Assembly (NCBI RefSeq): GCF_016598595.1
Contig: NZ_CP066786.1
Coordinates: 2,689,501-2,753,500 of the forward strand
Direction of reading: 5' to 3'
DNA from: Martelella lutilitoris
Lineage (GTDB): Bacteria; Pseudomonadota; Alphaproteobacteria; Rhizobiales; Rhizobiaceae
Length of the DNA: 64,000 bases
Positions within the stretch are counted from its first letter, which is position 1. The number at the start of each line of letters is the position of its first letter. The position numbers and the translations under genes were made by a program. Below, one piece after another: positions 38,630-48,414 of this stretch. The notes under the pieces are model-generated. The model was not told where the DNA came from, did not search any database, and saw only the letters and a list, made by a program, of their open reading frames with translations.

Positions 38630-38866
38630 GTCCGGATCACCTTCGTCTTGAAGGTGGCTATATGCGTCAGCGGCTGCCGGTGTTCAACCCGCGAACGGAG
38701 CACATCTGCCAAAGGTAAGCCTTCGCTGCCTTCAACCAAGGTCTTATCACTTTCGCTCAATTGCGACAATTTGGCTGCTTGTTACTGTCTCCCATGCGCT
38801 TTGGAGGAAAGCGCCTCTGCGCCCTGAGGAGCGCGCAGCCAATTCAGACGACTTGGGAGGAGTCCG

Positions 38867-40213
38867 ATGTCAAAGTTTATCATGAACCGCCGCAGCCTGC
38901 TCAGGGCGGGTGCGGCCGCCGGCGTCACGCTGGCCGCCCCCATGCATTTCGTGCGCGGGGCCTATGCGCAGGACATGTCCTGCAACATGCCGACCGGCAG
39001 CACCGTCACGCTCGGCTTCAACGTGCCGCAGACCGGCCCCTACGCCGATGAGGGCGCCGACGAGATGAAGGCGCTGATGCTCGCCGCCAAACACCTGAAC
39101 GGCGAGGGCGACGGCGGCATGCTCGCCACCTTCTCGTCCAAGGCTCTGAAGGGCAACGGCATTCTCGGCAAGAAGGTCAACTATGTCACGGGCGACACCC
39201 AGACCAAGTCCGATGCCGCCCGCGACAGCGCCAAGCGCATGATCGAGAAGGAAGGCGCGGTGATGATTACCGGCGGCTCGTCCTCGGGCGTTGCCGTTGC
39301 CGTGCAGAGCCTCTGCCAGGACATGGGCGTCATCTTCATGGCCGGCCTCACCCACTCCAACGACACGACCGGCAAGGACAAGCGCCGCTACGGCTTCCGC
39401 CACTTCTTCAACGCCTACCAGTCGGGCGAGGCGCTCGCCCCCGTGCTCCAGCAGGAATATGGCTCCGATCGCCGCGCCTACCACCTGACGGCTGACTATA
39501 CCTGGGGCTGGACGCAGGAAGAATCGATCAAGAACGCGACCGAGGGCCTTGGCTGGGAAACGGTCCAGACCGTCAAGACGCCGGTCGGCGCCGGCGACTT
39601 CTCGCAGTACATCACCCCGGTCCTCAATTCCGGCGCCGATGTGCTGATCCTCAACCACTATGGCGGCGACATGGTCAATTCGCTGACCCAGGCCGTCCAG
39701 TTCGGCCTCAAGGACAAGCAGGTCAACGGCAAGAATTTCGAGATCGTCGTTCCGCTGTTCTCCCGCCTGATGGCCCGCGGCGCAGGCGATGCGGCCAAGA
39801 ACATTCTCGGTTCGGCCAACTGGAACTGGTCGCTCAGCGATGATGCCAGCCAGGCCTTCGTCAAGTCCTTCGGCGCGGAATACGGCTTCCCGCCGTCCCA
39901 GGCAGCCCACACCTGCTACGTCCAGGCCCTGCTCTATGGCGACGCCGTGGAGCGCGCCGGCACCTTCTTCGCGCCGGAAGTCATCAAGGCGCTGGAAGGG
40001 TTCGAGTTCGACGGCATGGGCAACGGCCCGACGCTTTACCGCGCCGCGGACCACCAGTGCATGAAGGATGTGCTCGTCGTGCGCGGCAATCCCGATCCGC
40101 AGAGCGAGTTCGACCTGCTGAAGGTCGTCAAGGTCGTTCCCCGTGCCGATGTCGAATACGACCCGGCGATCTTCGGCGGCGAACTCGGCCCGGACACGGC
40201 CAAGACCTGCTGA
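38867..40213 (+). CDS. ABC importer substrate-binding protein, branched-chain amino acid/amide type
   Basis: A 448-residue periplasmic binding protein (type I fold) with a Tat-type signal: NRRSLLRAG followed by a hydrophobic stretch and cleavage near AYAQ. VTLGFNVPQTGPYADEGADE opens the mature domain, as in LivK/HAAT proteins; GSSSGVAVAVQSLCQDMGVI and HFFNAYQSGEAL continue it. First of five co-directional importer genes. The ligand (branched-chain amino acid, amide or urea-like compound) cannot be read from sequence. Confidence 0.92.
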   Translation: MSKFIMNRRSLLRAGAAAGVTLAAPMHFVRGAYAQDMSCNMPTGSTVTLGFNVPQTGPYADEGADEMKALMLAAKHLNGEGDGGMLATFSSKALKGNGILGKKVNYVTGDTQTKSDAARDSAKRMIEKEGAVMITGGSSSGVAVAVQSLCQDMGVIFMAGLTHSNDTTGKDKRRYGFRHFFNAYQSGEALAPVLQQEYGSDRRAYHLTADYTWGWTQEESIKNATEGLGWETVQTVKTPVGAGDFSQYITPVLNSGADVLILNHYGGDMVNSLTQAVQFGLKDKQVNGKNFEIVVPLFSRLMARGAGDAAKNILGSANWNWSLSDDASQAFVKSFGAEYGFPPSQAAHTCYVQALLYGDAVERAGTFFAPEVIKALEGFEFDGMGNGPTLYRAADHQCMKDVLVVRGNPDPQSEFDLLKVVKVVPRADVEYDPAIFGGELGPDTAKTC

Positions 40214-40236
40214 GAACGAACAATCGCTGAAATTCA

Positions 40237-40263
40237 GGCCGGGCGTTTTCGAAACGCCCGGCC
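40237..40263 (+). terminator. Strong hairpin between binding-protein and permease genes
   Basis: A 12-bp stem (GGCCGGGCGTTT with AAACGCCCGGCC, loop TCG) then CTTTCC, 24 bp after the binding-protein stop. The T tract is poor, so it is more likely an mRNA-stabilising or partial terminator giving excess binding protein over permease, a common arrangement. Confidence 0.7.
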
Positions 40264-40291
40264 CTTTCCGGCAACAGTGGAAACGCGGTCA

Positions 40292-41308
40292 ATGGACGCC
40301 ATCATCATTCAGTTTCTGAACGGCCTCGACAAGGGCGCAGCCTATTCGCTGATCGCCCTTGGCCTCACTCTGGTTTTCGGCACGCTCGGCGTCGTCAACT
40401 TCGCCCATGGCGCCCTCTTCATGCTCGGTGCCTTCTGCGCCGTCACCTTCAACGCGCTTCTGACCTGGCCGGTCCAGCCGCCCAAGGCCGAGGGCGCGCT
40501 GTTCGCGCCGCGCCCGGTGCCCTACATGGAATACGCCTTCGGCGATTTCGGCGCGGCGATGATCAACTGGTCCGTGCCGCTCTCCATCCTGCTCGCCATT
40601 CCCGTCATGCTCCTGATCGGGCTCGTCATGGAACGCGGATTGATCCGCTTCTTCTACAAGCGCCCCCATGCCGACCAGATCCTGGTGACCTTCGGGCTGG
40701 CCATCGTGCTGCAGGAGATCATCAAGAAGATCTACGGCGCCAATCCCGTGCCCCAGTCCGCGCCAGACGTCTTCGCCGGAACGGCAAATATCGCCGCGTG
40801 GTTCGGCATGGCCGACGCCTTCATCGTCTATCCCTGGTGGCGGCTGATCTACTTCCTGTTTGCAGCCCTCGTCATCGGCGCCGTCTTCGCCTTCCTGCAA
40901 TTCACCACCTACGGCATGGTGGTGCGCGCCGGCATGCGTGACCGGGAGACCGTCGGCCTGCTCGGCATCGACATCGAGAAACGCTTCACCGTGGTCTTCG
41001 GCATCGCCGCCGTCGTGGCGGGCCTCGCCGGCGTCATGTACACGCCGATCCTGCCGCCGAACTATCACCTCGGCATGGATTTCCTGGTGCTGAGCTTCGT
41101 CGTGGTCGTCGTCGGCGGCATGGGCTCGCTGCCGGGCGCCATCGTTGCCGGTTTCACGCTGGGCATCCTGCAATCCTTCGCCTCGATGAACGAGGTGAAA
41201 TCCATCATTCCCGGTATCGACCAGGTGATCATCTACCTCGTTGCCGTCATCATTCTCTTGACCATGCCGCGCGGGCTGATGGGCCGCCGCGGCGTGATGG
41301 AGGACTAA
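40292..41308 (+). CDS. livH: Branched-chain-type ABC importer permease (LivH-like)
   Basis: A 338-residue inner-membrane permease with about eight TM helices. It begins with [20 protein letters not shown], the usual LivH opening, has [20 protein letters not shown] early, and the EAA-like cytoplasmic loop region [20 protein letters not shown] before the last helices. A GTG five codons upstream is a possible alternative start. Confidence 0.9.
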   Translation: MDAIIIQFLNGLDKGAAYSLIALGLTLVFGTLGVVNFAHGALFMLGAFCAVTFNALLTWPVQPPKAEGALFAPRPVPYMEYAFGDFGAAMINWSVPLSILLAIPVMLLIGLVMERGLIRFFYKRPHADQILVTFGLAIVLQEIIKKIYGANPVPQSAPDVFAGTANIAAWFGMADAFIVYPWWRLIYFLFAALVIGAVFAFLQFTTYGMVVRAGMRDRETVGLLGIDIEKRFTVVFGIAAVVAGLAGVMYTPILPPNYHLGMDFLVLSFVVVVVGGMGSLPGAIVAGFTLGILQSFASMNEVKSIIPGIDQVIIYLVAVIILLTMPRGLMGRRGVMED

Positions 41309-41313
41309 TCCGC

Positions 41314-42459
41314 ATGTTTGCCAATCTCTCGCGCAACGACTGGCTGCTCTACATCGTCTTCTCGGCGATCGTGCTCCTGGCGCCCATCCTGTTCCTGCCG
41401 CTCGGCGCCGCCTACCCGGCGCTCTTGCAGAAATTCGCGATCTTCGGGATCTTCGCCATCGGCTTCAACATCCTGTTCGGGCTGACCGGCTATCTCTCCT
41501 TCGGCCACGCGGCCTTCCTCGGCGTCGGCTCTTATGCCGCCGTCTGGTCGTTCAAGCTTTTCACCATGAACGCCATTCCGGCCATCCTCTTCGCCGTCAT
41601 CTGCTCGGGCCTGTTCGCGGCCCTCATCGGCTATGTCAGCCTGCGCCGCTCGGGCATCTATTTCTCGATCCTGACGCTCGCCTTCGCGCAGATGAGCTAC
41701 AATCTCGCCTATTCGGTGCTGACCCCGATCACCAACGGCGAGACCGGCCTGCAGCTTTCGCAGAGCGATCCGCGCATCATCGACCGCATGTTCCTCGCCC
41801 CGACCGAGGGCCTGCCATCGCCGGATTTCTTCGGCATCCAGCTCCAGGGCTATGCCGGGTTCTATTTCTGCGCCATCGCCCTTCTGGTCTGCTTCTTCAT
41901 CACGCTGAGGATCTTCCGCTCGCCCTTCGGCATGATGCTGAAGGCGGTCAAATCCAACCAGAACCGGATGATGTATACCGGCTTCAACACGCGCCCCTAC
42001 CTGCGCTCCGCCTTCATCATCTCCGGCATGTTCGCCGGCCTCGCCGGCGCGCTGATGGCCGTCACCGACCCGCTGGCGGGCGCTGAGCGCATGCAGTGGA
42101 CGGCGTCCGGCGAAGTCGTGCTGATGACCATTCTCGGCGGCGTCGGCACCCTGCTCGGCCCGGTCATCGGCGCGGTGGTGATCAAGTATTTCGAAAACAT
42201 CTTCTCCTCGTTCAACGACGCAGCGCTCCACAGCGCGCTGTCGGCCCTGCCGGACGCGATCGAGACCCCGCTCGTCGGGCTCCTGTCGCTCTTCGTCGGC
42301 GACGGCTGGCACCTGACGCTCGGCCTCATCTTCATGGCGATCGTCATTTTCCTGCCCGGCGGCATCATGGAGGGCGTCAAACGCCTTCGCGCCCGCTTCT
42401 CGGGCGGCGGCGGCGGCCGCAAGGCGCAATCCGCCGCCAAAATCCAGCCAGCGGAGTAA
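41314..42459 (+). CDS. livM: Branched-chain-type ABC importer permease (LivM-like)
   Basis: A 381-residue permease with ~10 hydrophobic segments, containing [20 protein letters not shown] and [20 protein letters not shown] (ATPase-contacting loop), and [20 protein letters not shown] near the end, all LivM hallmarks. The C terminus is a basic Gly-rich tail. It starts five bases after livH. Confidence 0.92.
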   Translation: MFANLSRNDWLLYIVFSAIVLLAPILFLPLGAAYPALLQKFAIFGIFAIGFNILFGLTGYLSFGHAAFLGVGSYAAVWSFKLFTMNAIPAILFAVICSGLFAALIGYVSLRRSGIYFSILTLAFAQMSYNLAYSVLTPITNGETGLQLSQSDPRIIDRMFLAPTEGLPSPDFFGIQLQGYAGFYFCAIALLVCFFITLRIFRSPFGMMLKAVKSNQNRMMYTGFNTRPYLRSAFIISGMFAGLAGALMAVTDPLAGAERMQWTASGEVVLMTILGGVGTLLGPVIGAVVIKYFENIFSSFNDAALHSALSALPDAIETPLVGLLSLFVGDGWHLTLGLIFMAIVIFLPGGIMEGVKRLRARFSGGGGGRKAQSAAKIQPAE

Positions 42460-42463
42460 ACCC

Positions 42464-43231
42464 ATGGCAGACAACAACATCGTCCTGCACGTTGACGACG
42501 TCCACAAGAGCTTCGGCGGCCTGCGCGCCCTCTCAGATGTCAATCTCGAGGTCGAAAGCGGCAAGGTCCACGCCATTATCGGTCCGAACGGCGCCGGCAA
42601 ATCGACCCTGCTCAACGTCTGTATCGGTCGGATCAAACCAAGCCACGGCAGGGTCGTCTTCGCCGGGCAGACGCTCAACGAGCACGAACCGCACGAGATC
42701 AACCAGATGGGCGTCTCGCGCGTGTTCCAGACCCCGGAAATCTTCCCGGACCTGAGCCTGATCGAAAACGTCATGATCCCGGCCTTTGCCCGCCGCGACG
42801 GCGCCTTCAGGCTGAACGCGGTCAAGGCGCTTTCCGGGGAAAAGGAAATCCGCGAGGAAGCCGAATTCATGCTGGAGGATATCGGGCTTTCCGCCCGCCG
42901 CCATCATGAGGCGGGCTCGCTGTCGCGCGGCGACAAGCGCCGGCTGGAACTCGCCATGTGCCTGATCCAGAAGCCGAAGCTTCTGCTGCTCGACGAACCG
43001 ACGGCCGGCATGGCTCGCCACGACACGAACATGACCATCGAACTCCTGCAGCGGATCAAGGCCCGCGGAATGACCAAGGTCATCATCGAACATGACATGC
43101 ATGTCGTCTTTTCGCTCGCCGACAAGATCTCCGTGCTTGCCCAGGGGCGCATCATCGCCGAAGGTTCACCCGATCAGGTGCGCGGCAATCCGAAGGTCAG
43201 GGAAGCCTATCTCGGGGAGGCCCACGAATGA
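42464..43231 (+). CDS. livG: Branched-chain-type ABC importer ATPase (LivG-like)
   Basis: A 255-residue ATPase: Walker A GPNGAGKS (40-47), Walker B LLLLDEP followed by TAGM, and switch His in IEHDMHVVF. The ABC signature reads SLSRGDKRRLELAM, where LivG proteins more often have LS.GQ; the central Gly is kept. Four-base overlap with livF. Confidence 0.93.
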   Translation: MADNNIVLHVDDVHKSFGGLRALSDVNLEVESGKVHAIIGPNGAGKSTLLNVCIGRIKPSHGRVVFAGQTLNEHEPHEINQMGVSRVFQTPEIFPDLSLIENVMIPAFARRDGAFRLNAVKALSGEKEIREEAEFMLEDIGLSARRHHEAGSLSRGDKRRLELAMCLIQKPKLLLLDEPTAGMARHDTNMTIELLQRIKARGMTKVIIEHDMHVVFSLADKISVLAQGRIIAEGSPDQVRGNPKVREAYLGEAHE

Positions 43232-43998
43232 ACATGGTCATGGAGAAAGGCAATCTCGCCGGGGAGCAGATCGCAGTGTCGGAAACAGTCAATGATGCAT
43301 TCCTGTCGGTTCGCGACATTCATGCCTGGTACGGCGAAAGCTATATCGTGCAGGGCGTGTCCTTCGATATCAGGAAAGGCGAGGTCCTGTCCCTCCTCGG
43401 CCGCAACGGCGCCGGCAAGACGACAACGCTCAGAACGCTCGCCCGCCTCGACAATCCGGCGCTCAGCCAGGGAGAGATCTGGCTCGACGGCGAACCGCTT
43501 CACAAGAAGAAAGCCTTCCAGGCAGCGCTTTCCGGCGTCCAACTTGTGCCGGAAGACCGGCGGATCATCGGCGGTCTCTCCGTGGAGGAAAACCTTGTTC
43601 TGGCACAGGTCGCCGGCGAAAAGGGCTGGTCCATCGAAGAGATCTACGATCGCTTTCCCCGCCTGGCCGAACGCCGCAACCAGGAAGCGGTGACGCTGTC
43701 GGGCGGCGAACAGCAGATGCTGGCCGTCGCCCGCGCTCTTGCCCGCAAGATCAAGATCCTCTTCCTCGACGAGCCTTATGAAGGCCTCGCGCCCGTCATC
43801 GTGCAGGAGATCGAAAAAATCGTCCGCCAGATCCGCGATCTCGGCATCACCACCATCATCGTCGAGCAGAACGCCGTTGCCGCCTTGAGGCTCTCCGACC
43901 GCGCCGTCATTATGGATACCGGACAGGTGGTCTTTTCCGGCAGCGCCCAGGACGTGCTCGACAATGCGGAACTGCGCGAGGAATATCTGGCGATCTGA
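43228..43998 (+). CDS. livF: Branched-chain-type ABC importer ATPase (LivF-like)
   Basis: A 256-residue ATPase with Walker A GRNGAGKT (58-65), signature LSGGEQQMLAVAR, Walker B ILFLDEPYEGLAP and IVEQNAVAAL switch region. An N-terminal extension of about 25 residues precedes the usual first strand; a later start at an internal ATG is not available before the core. Last gene of the importer operon. Confidence 0.93.
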   Translation: MNMVMEKGNLAGEQIAVSETVNDAFLSVRDIHAWYGESYIVQGVSFDIRKGEVLSLLGRNGAGKTTTLRTLARLDNPALSQGEIWLDGEPLHKKKAFQAALSGVQLVPEDRRIIGGLSVEENLVLAQVAGEKGWSIEEIYDRFPRLAERRNQEAVTLSGGEQQMLAVARALARKIKILFLDEPYEGLAPVIVQEIEKIVRQIRDLGITTIIVEQNAVAALRLSDRAVIMDTGQVVFSGSAQDVLDNAELREEYLAI

Positions 43999-44008
43999 TC
44001 GTCTATCG

Positions 44009-44041
44009 GACCGGCGGCGGGAATCGCTTCTTCCGCCGGTC
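44009..44041 (+). terminator. Candidate terminator after the importer operon
   Basis: Nine-bp stem GACCGGCGG with CCGCCGGTC, 15-base loop, 10 bp after the livF stop. T tract is interrupted (AATTCCCGCTTTCTT), so strength is uncertain. Confidence 0.45.
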
Positions 44042-44115
44042 AATTCCCGCTTTCTTCTATGGTTAACATCTTTCTAACGATTTCCCCCTAACTTCTTGTC
44101 AGATTGAAGACATCC

Positions 44116-45156
44116 ATGCGTCGGGCGAGAGAGCGACTGCCGCTTTTTCGACATCCCGGCGTGACAAAGAAGAACGGCATCGCCCGGCACAAGCTGCCGG
44201 AGATCTCGTCGGGGAGTACGGCCTTGGTCGATCGTTACCGGGAACTTGAAGGGCTGAAAAATACACGCAAGCTCGACGTCGTGCTGATGGCAACGGTCTC
44301 GAGCTTCGGCGCTCTGGAAAAACCGAGTGCCGCCGAGCGTCGCCGTTTTATCGAGCTGTTTCCGCCGGTCTATGAAGCGTCCACGCCGGAGGCCCGTCGA
44401 CAGGCCGTCGCCGCCCTTTCCGGCAATCCCCATGTCCCGCAGGAGATCTGCCATTATATCGGCACGCAGGAAATCGCCATCTCCGCTCCCTTCCTCGCCC
44501 GCTCGCCGGCGCTCTGCGACGAGACCCTGACGCGGCTGATCGAGACCATGGGCGAGGAGCATATTCGCGCGATCATTCATCGCGCCGACCTGTCGCAGAA
44601 GGTCATCCAGGCGCTGATCGGCTGCCACCGCCCCGAGGAAGACGAGACGCCGGACGGCAATTTCGACGTGCGCTCAGGCTATCGCGACGAGAGCGAAGCG
44701 CTGCGCCAGACGCTGAAGGCCATGGCGGCGAAGGCCGGCAGCGAAGTCGAGGACCGCCTGGGCCTGTCGACGCTCTCCGAACTGCAGACCGCCCTTCTGG
44801 TGCGCTTTGCCCGCCGCGGCGAAGGCACGCTGTTTCTCGAGACCTTCGCCCGCGCACTCGGCGGCGACCGGGTGCTGGCCGCAGACATCCTGTCGGAAGA
44901 AAGCGGACGACGTCTCGCCGTCGGACTGGTCGCGCTCGGCATGAACAGGGATGATACGCTCTATGTCCTGCCGCGCGTCGCGCCGGGACTTTCGACGGCG
45001 CAGATGCCCGCCGATGAAGCGGCGGAACGTCTGGTCGACGCGCTGAAGCCGGCGGCCTGCATCGAGGAACTGCTGGCATGGCAGAACCGGCGCGCCGAGG
45101 AAGAGGCGGCTGCCGCCAAGGATGCCCCGCGCAGGCAGAACCGCCGCTCGGCCTGA
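44116..45156 (+). CDS. DUF2336 domain protein
   Basis: A 346-residue soluble helical-repeat protein. ATVSSFGALEKPSAAERRRF and AVAALSGNPHVPQEICHYI are the DUF2336 signature; HEAT-like helices follow to the C terminus. Found mostly in alphaproteobacteria with no assigned function. A TTG four codons upstream is an alternative start. It stands alone between importer operon and the convergent DUF1491 gene. Confidence 0.85.
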   Translation: MRRARERLPLFRHPGVTKKNGIARHKLPEISSGSTALVDRYRELEGLKNTRKLDVVLMATVSSFGALEKPSAAERRRFIELFPPVYEASTPEARRQAVAALSGNPHVPQEICHYIGTQEIAISAPFLARSPALCDETLTRLIETMGEEHIRAIIHRADLSQKVIQALIGCHRPEEDETPDGNFDVRSGYRDESEALRQTLKAMAAKAGSEVEDRLGLSTLSELQTALLVRFARRGEGTLFLETFARALGGDRVLAADILSEESGRRLAVGLVALGMNRDDTLYVLPRVAPGLSTAQMPADEAAERLVDALKPAACIEELLAWQNRRAEEEAAAAKDAPRRQNRRSA

Positions 45157-45160
45157 TCTC

Positions 45161-45505
45161 TCACACGCCGTCGCTGGCCACGGCAAAAAGCCCCTCGACG
45201 CTCTCCGTCTCCAGAACCACGACCCACAGATCGCCGTCGAAACGGATTTCCTTCTCAAGCCGCGCCGCAACATCGGCGGCCGGGACCCTGTCCAGACGCT
45301 GCTCGAACAGCCGGTCTTCACCGCTCTCGGCGGAAAAAAACTGCGGCGCCGGCATGAACAGGCATTCCTGTCCGTCCCGAAGCACCTGACGGATCGCGAT
45401 CGCGCCGGCATCGGCCGCGCCCTTGCGCTCCACAACGGCAAAATCGCCATTGGCGAAAACCCGGCGCACCAGGGCCGAAACAAAGATTTCCGATTTGAGG
45501 CGCAT
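45161..45505 (-). CDS. DUF1491 family protein
   Basis: A 114-residue alphaproteobacterial protein: RLKSEIFVSALVRRVFANGD, FAVVERKGAADAGAIAIRQV and FDGDLWVVVLETE. No catalytic motif is evident. It follows the peptidoglycan-binding gene on the same strand by 23 bp, probably one transcript, and is convergent with the DUF2336 gene (stops five bases apart). Confidence 0.9.
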   Translation of the reverse strand: MRLKSEIFVSALVRRVFANGDFAVVERKGAADAGAIAIRQVLRDGQECLFMPAPQFFSAESGEDRLFEQRLDRVPAADVAARLEKEIRFDGDLWVVVLETESVEGLFAVASDGV

Positions 45506-45528
45506 GGCCAGGCTCTCTTCTCAGGCGG

Positions 45529-46452
45529 TCAGAGCGCGCCGATTTCCGCAAGCTTGTCGCGTACGGCCGGGCTCGGCTCGCCGGTTTCCGGCAGGCGATA
45601 ATGCTTCTGGAACTCCAGGATCGCCGCGCGGGTATTGGCGCCGGCCACGCCGTCGACCGTCACGTCGTCATAGGCGATGTTGACGAGGCCGCGCTGGATC
45701 TCGACGACCAGGGCATCGGCGGCCGGAGCGGGTTCGTCTGACGCCAGAAGCGCGGCCACCGGATCGACAGAGCCCGCGCCCGCCTTCGTTGCCGCGCGCG
45801 GCGTCGGCACTGGCGGCAGTCCGCCGTCATCGCCCTTGAGGATAGCGAGAAGACCCGCATCGGCAATGCCGGTCTCCGCCAGCCCCTGATCAGCCTGAAA
45901 GGCTTTCACCGCGGCCTCTGTCAGCGGCCCGGTCACGCCGTCGGGCTTGCCCTTGTAATAGCCGGCGGCGGCAAGCTGTTCCTGAACCTGACGGATGATC
46001 TCGCGGTCATCGACAACCGCCGGCTGAGCCTGCGGCTCGGCCTGCGACCGGGCGGCTGTCGCCGGTGGCTCTTTCTCGACCGCCTGCAGGATCGCCATCA
46101 GATCGTCGCCGCCGTCATCGCGCTCAAGCGAAGCGACCTCGACCGGTCCGCTATTCCCCTCGCCTTCGAGTTCGATCCTGAAGGTCTCGAAATCCTCCTC
46201 GCTCGCCATCCGGCGTCCGGGAACCGCATAGGGGTCTGCGGGCTGGCGCGTCTTCATCAGCGGTTCGGGATGCGGGCCCGGCTGGTACCAGAGCGCATTG
46301 GCGGAAACGAAGCTGAGGACGATGCCGAAGACCAGCGGCCCGCCGACCCATGACGGGTGGCGCGCGACAAAGGCCCCGACGGCCGAGGCGCCGCGCCCGA
46401 TGAGCGAGGGCGTCTTCTTCTTGCTGCGTCTGGTCTTCCTAGCCTTCGCCAT
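45529..46452 (-). CDS. Membrane-anchored protein with two peptidoglycan-binding domains
   Basis: A 307-residue protein: basic N tail (AKARKTRRSKKKT), one TM helix at ~39-56, a Pro/Glu-rich linker, then two PG_binding_1 domains (~148-206 with KPDGVTGPLTEAAVKAFQ; ~245-305 with TVDGVAGANTRAAILEFQKH). No catalytic domain, so it probably tethers the membrane to the cell wall or positions a partner. Confidence 0.88.
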   Translation of the reverse strand: MAKARKTRRSKKKTPSLIGRGASAVGAFVARHPSWVGGPLVFGIVLSFVSANALWYQPGPHPEPLMKTRQPADPYAVPGRRMASEEDFETFRIELEGEGNSGPVEVASLERDDGGDDLMAILQAVEKEPPATAARSQAEPQAQPAVVDDREIIRQVQEQLAAAGYYKGKPDGVTGPLTEAAVKAFQADQGLAETGIADAGLLAILKGDDGGLPPVPTPRAATKAGAGSVDPVAALLASDEPAPAADALVVEIQRGLVNIAYDDVTVDGVAGANTRAAILEFQKHYRLPETGEPSPAVRDKLAEIGAL

Positions 46453-46821
46453 TCATCATCACTCTGTCAGTCGTTTGCAACCTCGGGTCGTCGGCGCCAA
46501 ATTACGCCGCACGGCTTAATGAAGGGTAATGGAACGAAAGGCCCGCGGCCAGACGACAAATCGGCGCAAAAGCGGCAAAAACGGCCAACATGGTTAATGC
46601 CCTGTAACAGGAACGAGAACGAGCCTTGCTCCGGTCTTGCGCCATACACCTGTTTTTGCGTCATAAATCAGGACGCTCCCCAAAAAAACCGCCCCGGCCG
46701 GCGCGGCGGGCGTCAACAGCCGCCGGCCCTTTTAGCGGCTCATTTACCGTCCTATGATAGCAATCAAGCGCGTGGCCGCCCGGACACGCGAGGCGAAACC
46801 CTGAAACGGGCAAGGACATCG
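46453..46821. other. Divergent intergenic region, 369 bp
   Basis: Lies between the divergent peptidoglycan-binding and DUF5330 genes, so it must hold promoters for both. I see a GC-rich imperfect inverted repeat (CCGCCCCGGCCGG ... CCGCCGGCC) near 46690-46735 and a GTTAATGCCCTGTAAC stretch near 46590 that is a half-match to a CtrA box. No gene is apparent. Confidence 0.4.
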
Positions 46822-47367
46822 ATGAGATTTCTGCTGAAATCGGCATTCATGATCTTCGTGCTGCTGCTGATCGTGCCGTTCTTCGCGCCCCTGCTGCTGG
46901 GCGACAAGGTCACGCGCAACGAGGCCGTGCTGCCGAGCGGCCGTGACATCGGCAGCGCCGTTTCCGCAGCCCGCGGCACGATCGACTATATGAGCGGCAT
47001 GTGCGAGGAGCGGCCGGAGGTTTGTGATGACGGCGCAGGCCTGCTGGGTTTTCTCGGCCGGCGGGCGCGGCAGGGGGCGGAAATCGTCTACCTCTATCTC
47101 GGCGCGCATTTCGCCGAGGATGAAACGGCCCCCGCGCCGCAGCAGGCGCGGAAAACCACGCGTCCGGAACAGCCCGCAGCCGAGGTGACGGTCGTCGAAC
47201 GCATGGCCGAGCCCGCCGAAACGCCGACCGACCTCATCCGCACCGGCGCCATCACGCCGGAACCCGAAATCGCGCCCGCGCCACCGACCCCGGCCCCCGC
47301 CGTTCAACCGGAGCGCATATCGGGCCTGCCGGAGAACGTGCCGCTGCCAACGCGCCGCCCGCGCTGA
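46822..47367 (+). CDS. DUF5330 domain protein, membrane anchored
   Basis: A 181-residue protein with one N-terminal TM (7-26), a short conserved periplasmic region holding two cysteines (MSGMCEERPEVCDDGAG) and a Pro/Ala-rich C terminus ending NVPLPTRRPR, a common rhizobial exported-protein tail. The ATG used gives a standard membrane N terminus; 155 codons open upstream are not protein-like. Function unknown. Confidence 0.82.
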   Translation: MRFLLKSAFMIFVLLLIVPFFAPLLLGDKVTRNEAVLPSGRDIGSAVSAARGTIDYMSGMCEERPEVCDDGAGLLGFLGRRARQGAEIVYLYLGAHFAEDETAPAPQQARKTTRPEQPAAEVTVVERMAEPAETPTDLIRTGAITPEPEIAPAPPTPAPAVQPERISGLPENVPLPTRRPR

Positions 47368-47442
47368 CAATCGGCCCCGCCCCCGTTTCATTCGCAGGCC
47401 GATCGGCCTATATGGAGCGCAACAGAAGACAAGAGGCGCCTC

Positions 47443-47865
47443 ATGAACGAGAAACTCGAGCAGATCATCGACGATTTTTCATTCCTGGACGACTGGGAAG
47501 ACCGCTACCGCTATGTGATCGAACTCGGCAAGGAACTCCCCGACATGGCGGAGGAGGAAAAAACCGAGGAGAACCGCGTCCATGGCTGCGCCAGCCAGGT
47601 CTGGCTTGTCAGCGAAGAAGACGAAGGCGCGGATCCGGTGATCCGGTTTCGCGGCGATTCGGACGCCTTCATCGTGCGCGGCCTGGTGTCGATCGTGCTG
47701 ACCGTCTATTCCGGCGAGAAGGCCTCGGTGATCGCGGGAACGGATGCGATCAACATCTTCCGGCGGATCGGGCTCGTTGAAAACCTCTCCGCCCAGCGCG
47801 CCAACGGCCTCAATGCCATGGTGGCGAAGATCCGGGAAACGGCAGCCGCGGCGCTTCCCGCCTGA
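47443..47865 (+). CDS. sufE: SufE-family cysteine desulfurase sulfur acceptor
   Basis: A 140-residue SufE protein, which takes persulfide sulphur from SufS for iron-sulphur cluster assembly. The catalytic cysteine is C49 in VHGCASQVWL; LDDWEDRYRYVIELGKELP at the N terminus and NAINIFRRIGL-type helix later are typical. It is not beside other suf genes here. Confidence 0.94.
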   Translation: MNEKLEQIIDDFSFLDDWEDRYRYVIELGKELPDMAEEEKTEENRVHGCASQVWLVSEEDEGADPVIRFRGDSDAFIVRGLVSIVLTVYSGEKASVIAGTDAINIFRRIGLVENLSAQRANGLNAMVAKIRETAAAALPA

Positions 47866-47897
47866 CGCCGCTTCCGGCGGCCGCCTTCTGCGGCGCC

Positions 47898-48398
47898 TCA
47901 CTCCTCGGCAAACATCGCCGCGATTTCGGGCCGGTAGCCCTCGCCGCCCCAGTGGCGGATGGCCCGCCGCGGCGGAGGCGGGGCGTAGTGGCGGGCAAGC
48001 GCCAGAAGCGCGGTGCGGACCATCAGCTTCGCCGAGCGCACGGGCCATTGCCGTTCCCGCTCCATCTGTTCCAGGCCTTTTTCGAAACAGACGAAATCGA
48101 GCAGAACGTCGGCCAGCTCCGGACCGACGGAGAGGAGCGCGCGGCCGACGCGCCGGCGCGCGTCAAGCGCGCTGTCGGACAGTCCGGCGGCGTCAGCCCG
48201 CATCGCGCGCGCGCGGCTTTCCAGCCGCGGCTGAAGCGAGGCCGTGATCCTGGGCTGCATCTGCGCCCGGTTGAAATCCGAAAACAACCGCTCGCCCGCG
48301 TCATGGGCGACCTGCGGGAGAAACCGGCCGCCATCGCGCCCCTTCAGGCGGGCCAGCATCTCAAGAGGCGTCTTCTCGCCCGTCCGCGCGTCCGTCAT
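47898..48398 (-). CDS. DUF6456 protein, GafZ-like (C-terminal half of GafA), probable GTA co-activator
   Basis: A 166-residue basic helical protein. GERLFSDFNRAQMQPRITAS, ARRRVGRALLSVGPELADVL and LVRTALLALARHY-type helices form the DUF6456 pattern. DUF6456 corresponds, as I understand it, to the C-terminal part of GafA in Rhodobacter and to GafZ in Caulobacter, where GafZ binds RNA polymerase with Nus factors as an anti-terminator. I choose the ATG after GGAGGGCGG; an ATG eight codons upstream would overlap the previous stop. Co-transcribed with the DnaA-domain gene. Confidence 0.75.
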   Translation of the reverse strand: MTDARTGEKTPLEMLARLKGRDGGRFLPQVAHDAGERLFSDFNRAQMQPRITASLQPRLESRARAMRADAAGLSDSALDARRRVGRALLSVGPELADVLLDFVCFEKGLEQMERERQWPVRSAKLMVRTALLALARHYAPPPPRRAIRHWGGEGYRPEIAAMFAEE

Positions 48399-48414
48399 CG
48401 CCGCCGCCCTCCGC

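Noticed and set aside
46585..46605. CtrA box in the DUF5330 upstream region
   Set aside because: Only the first TTAA half matches; the second half is offset, so it falls short of TTAA-N7-TTAA.
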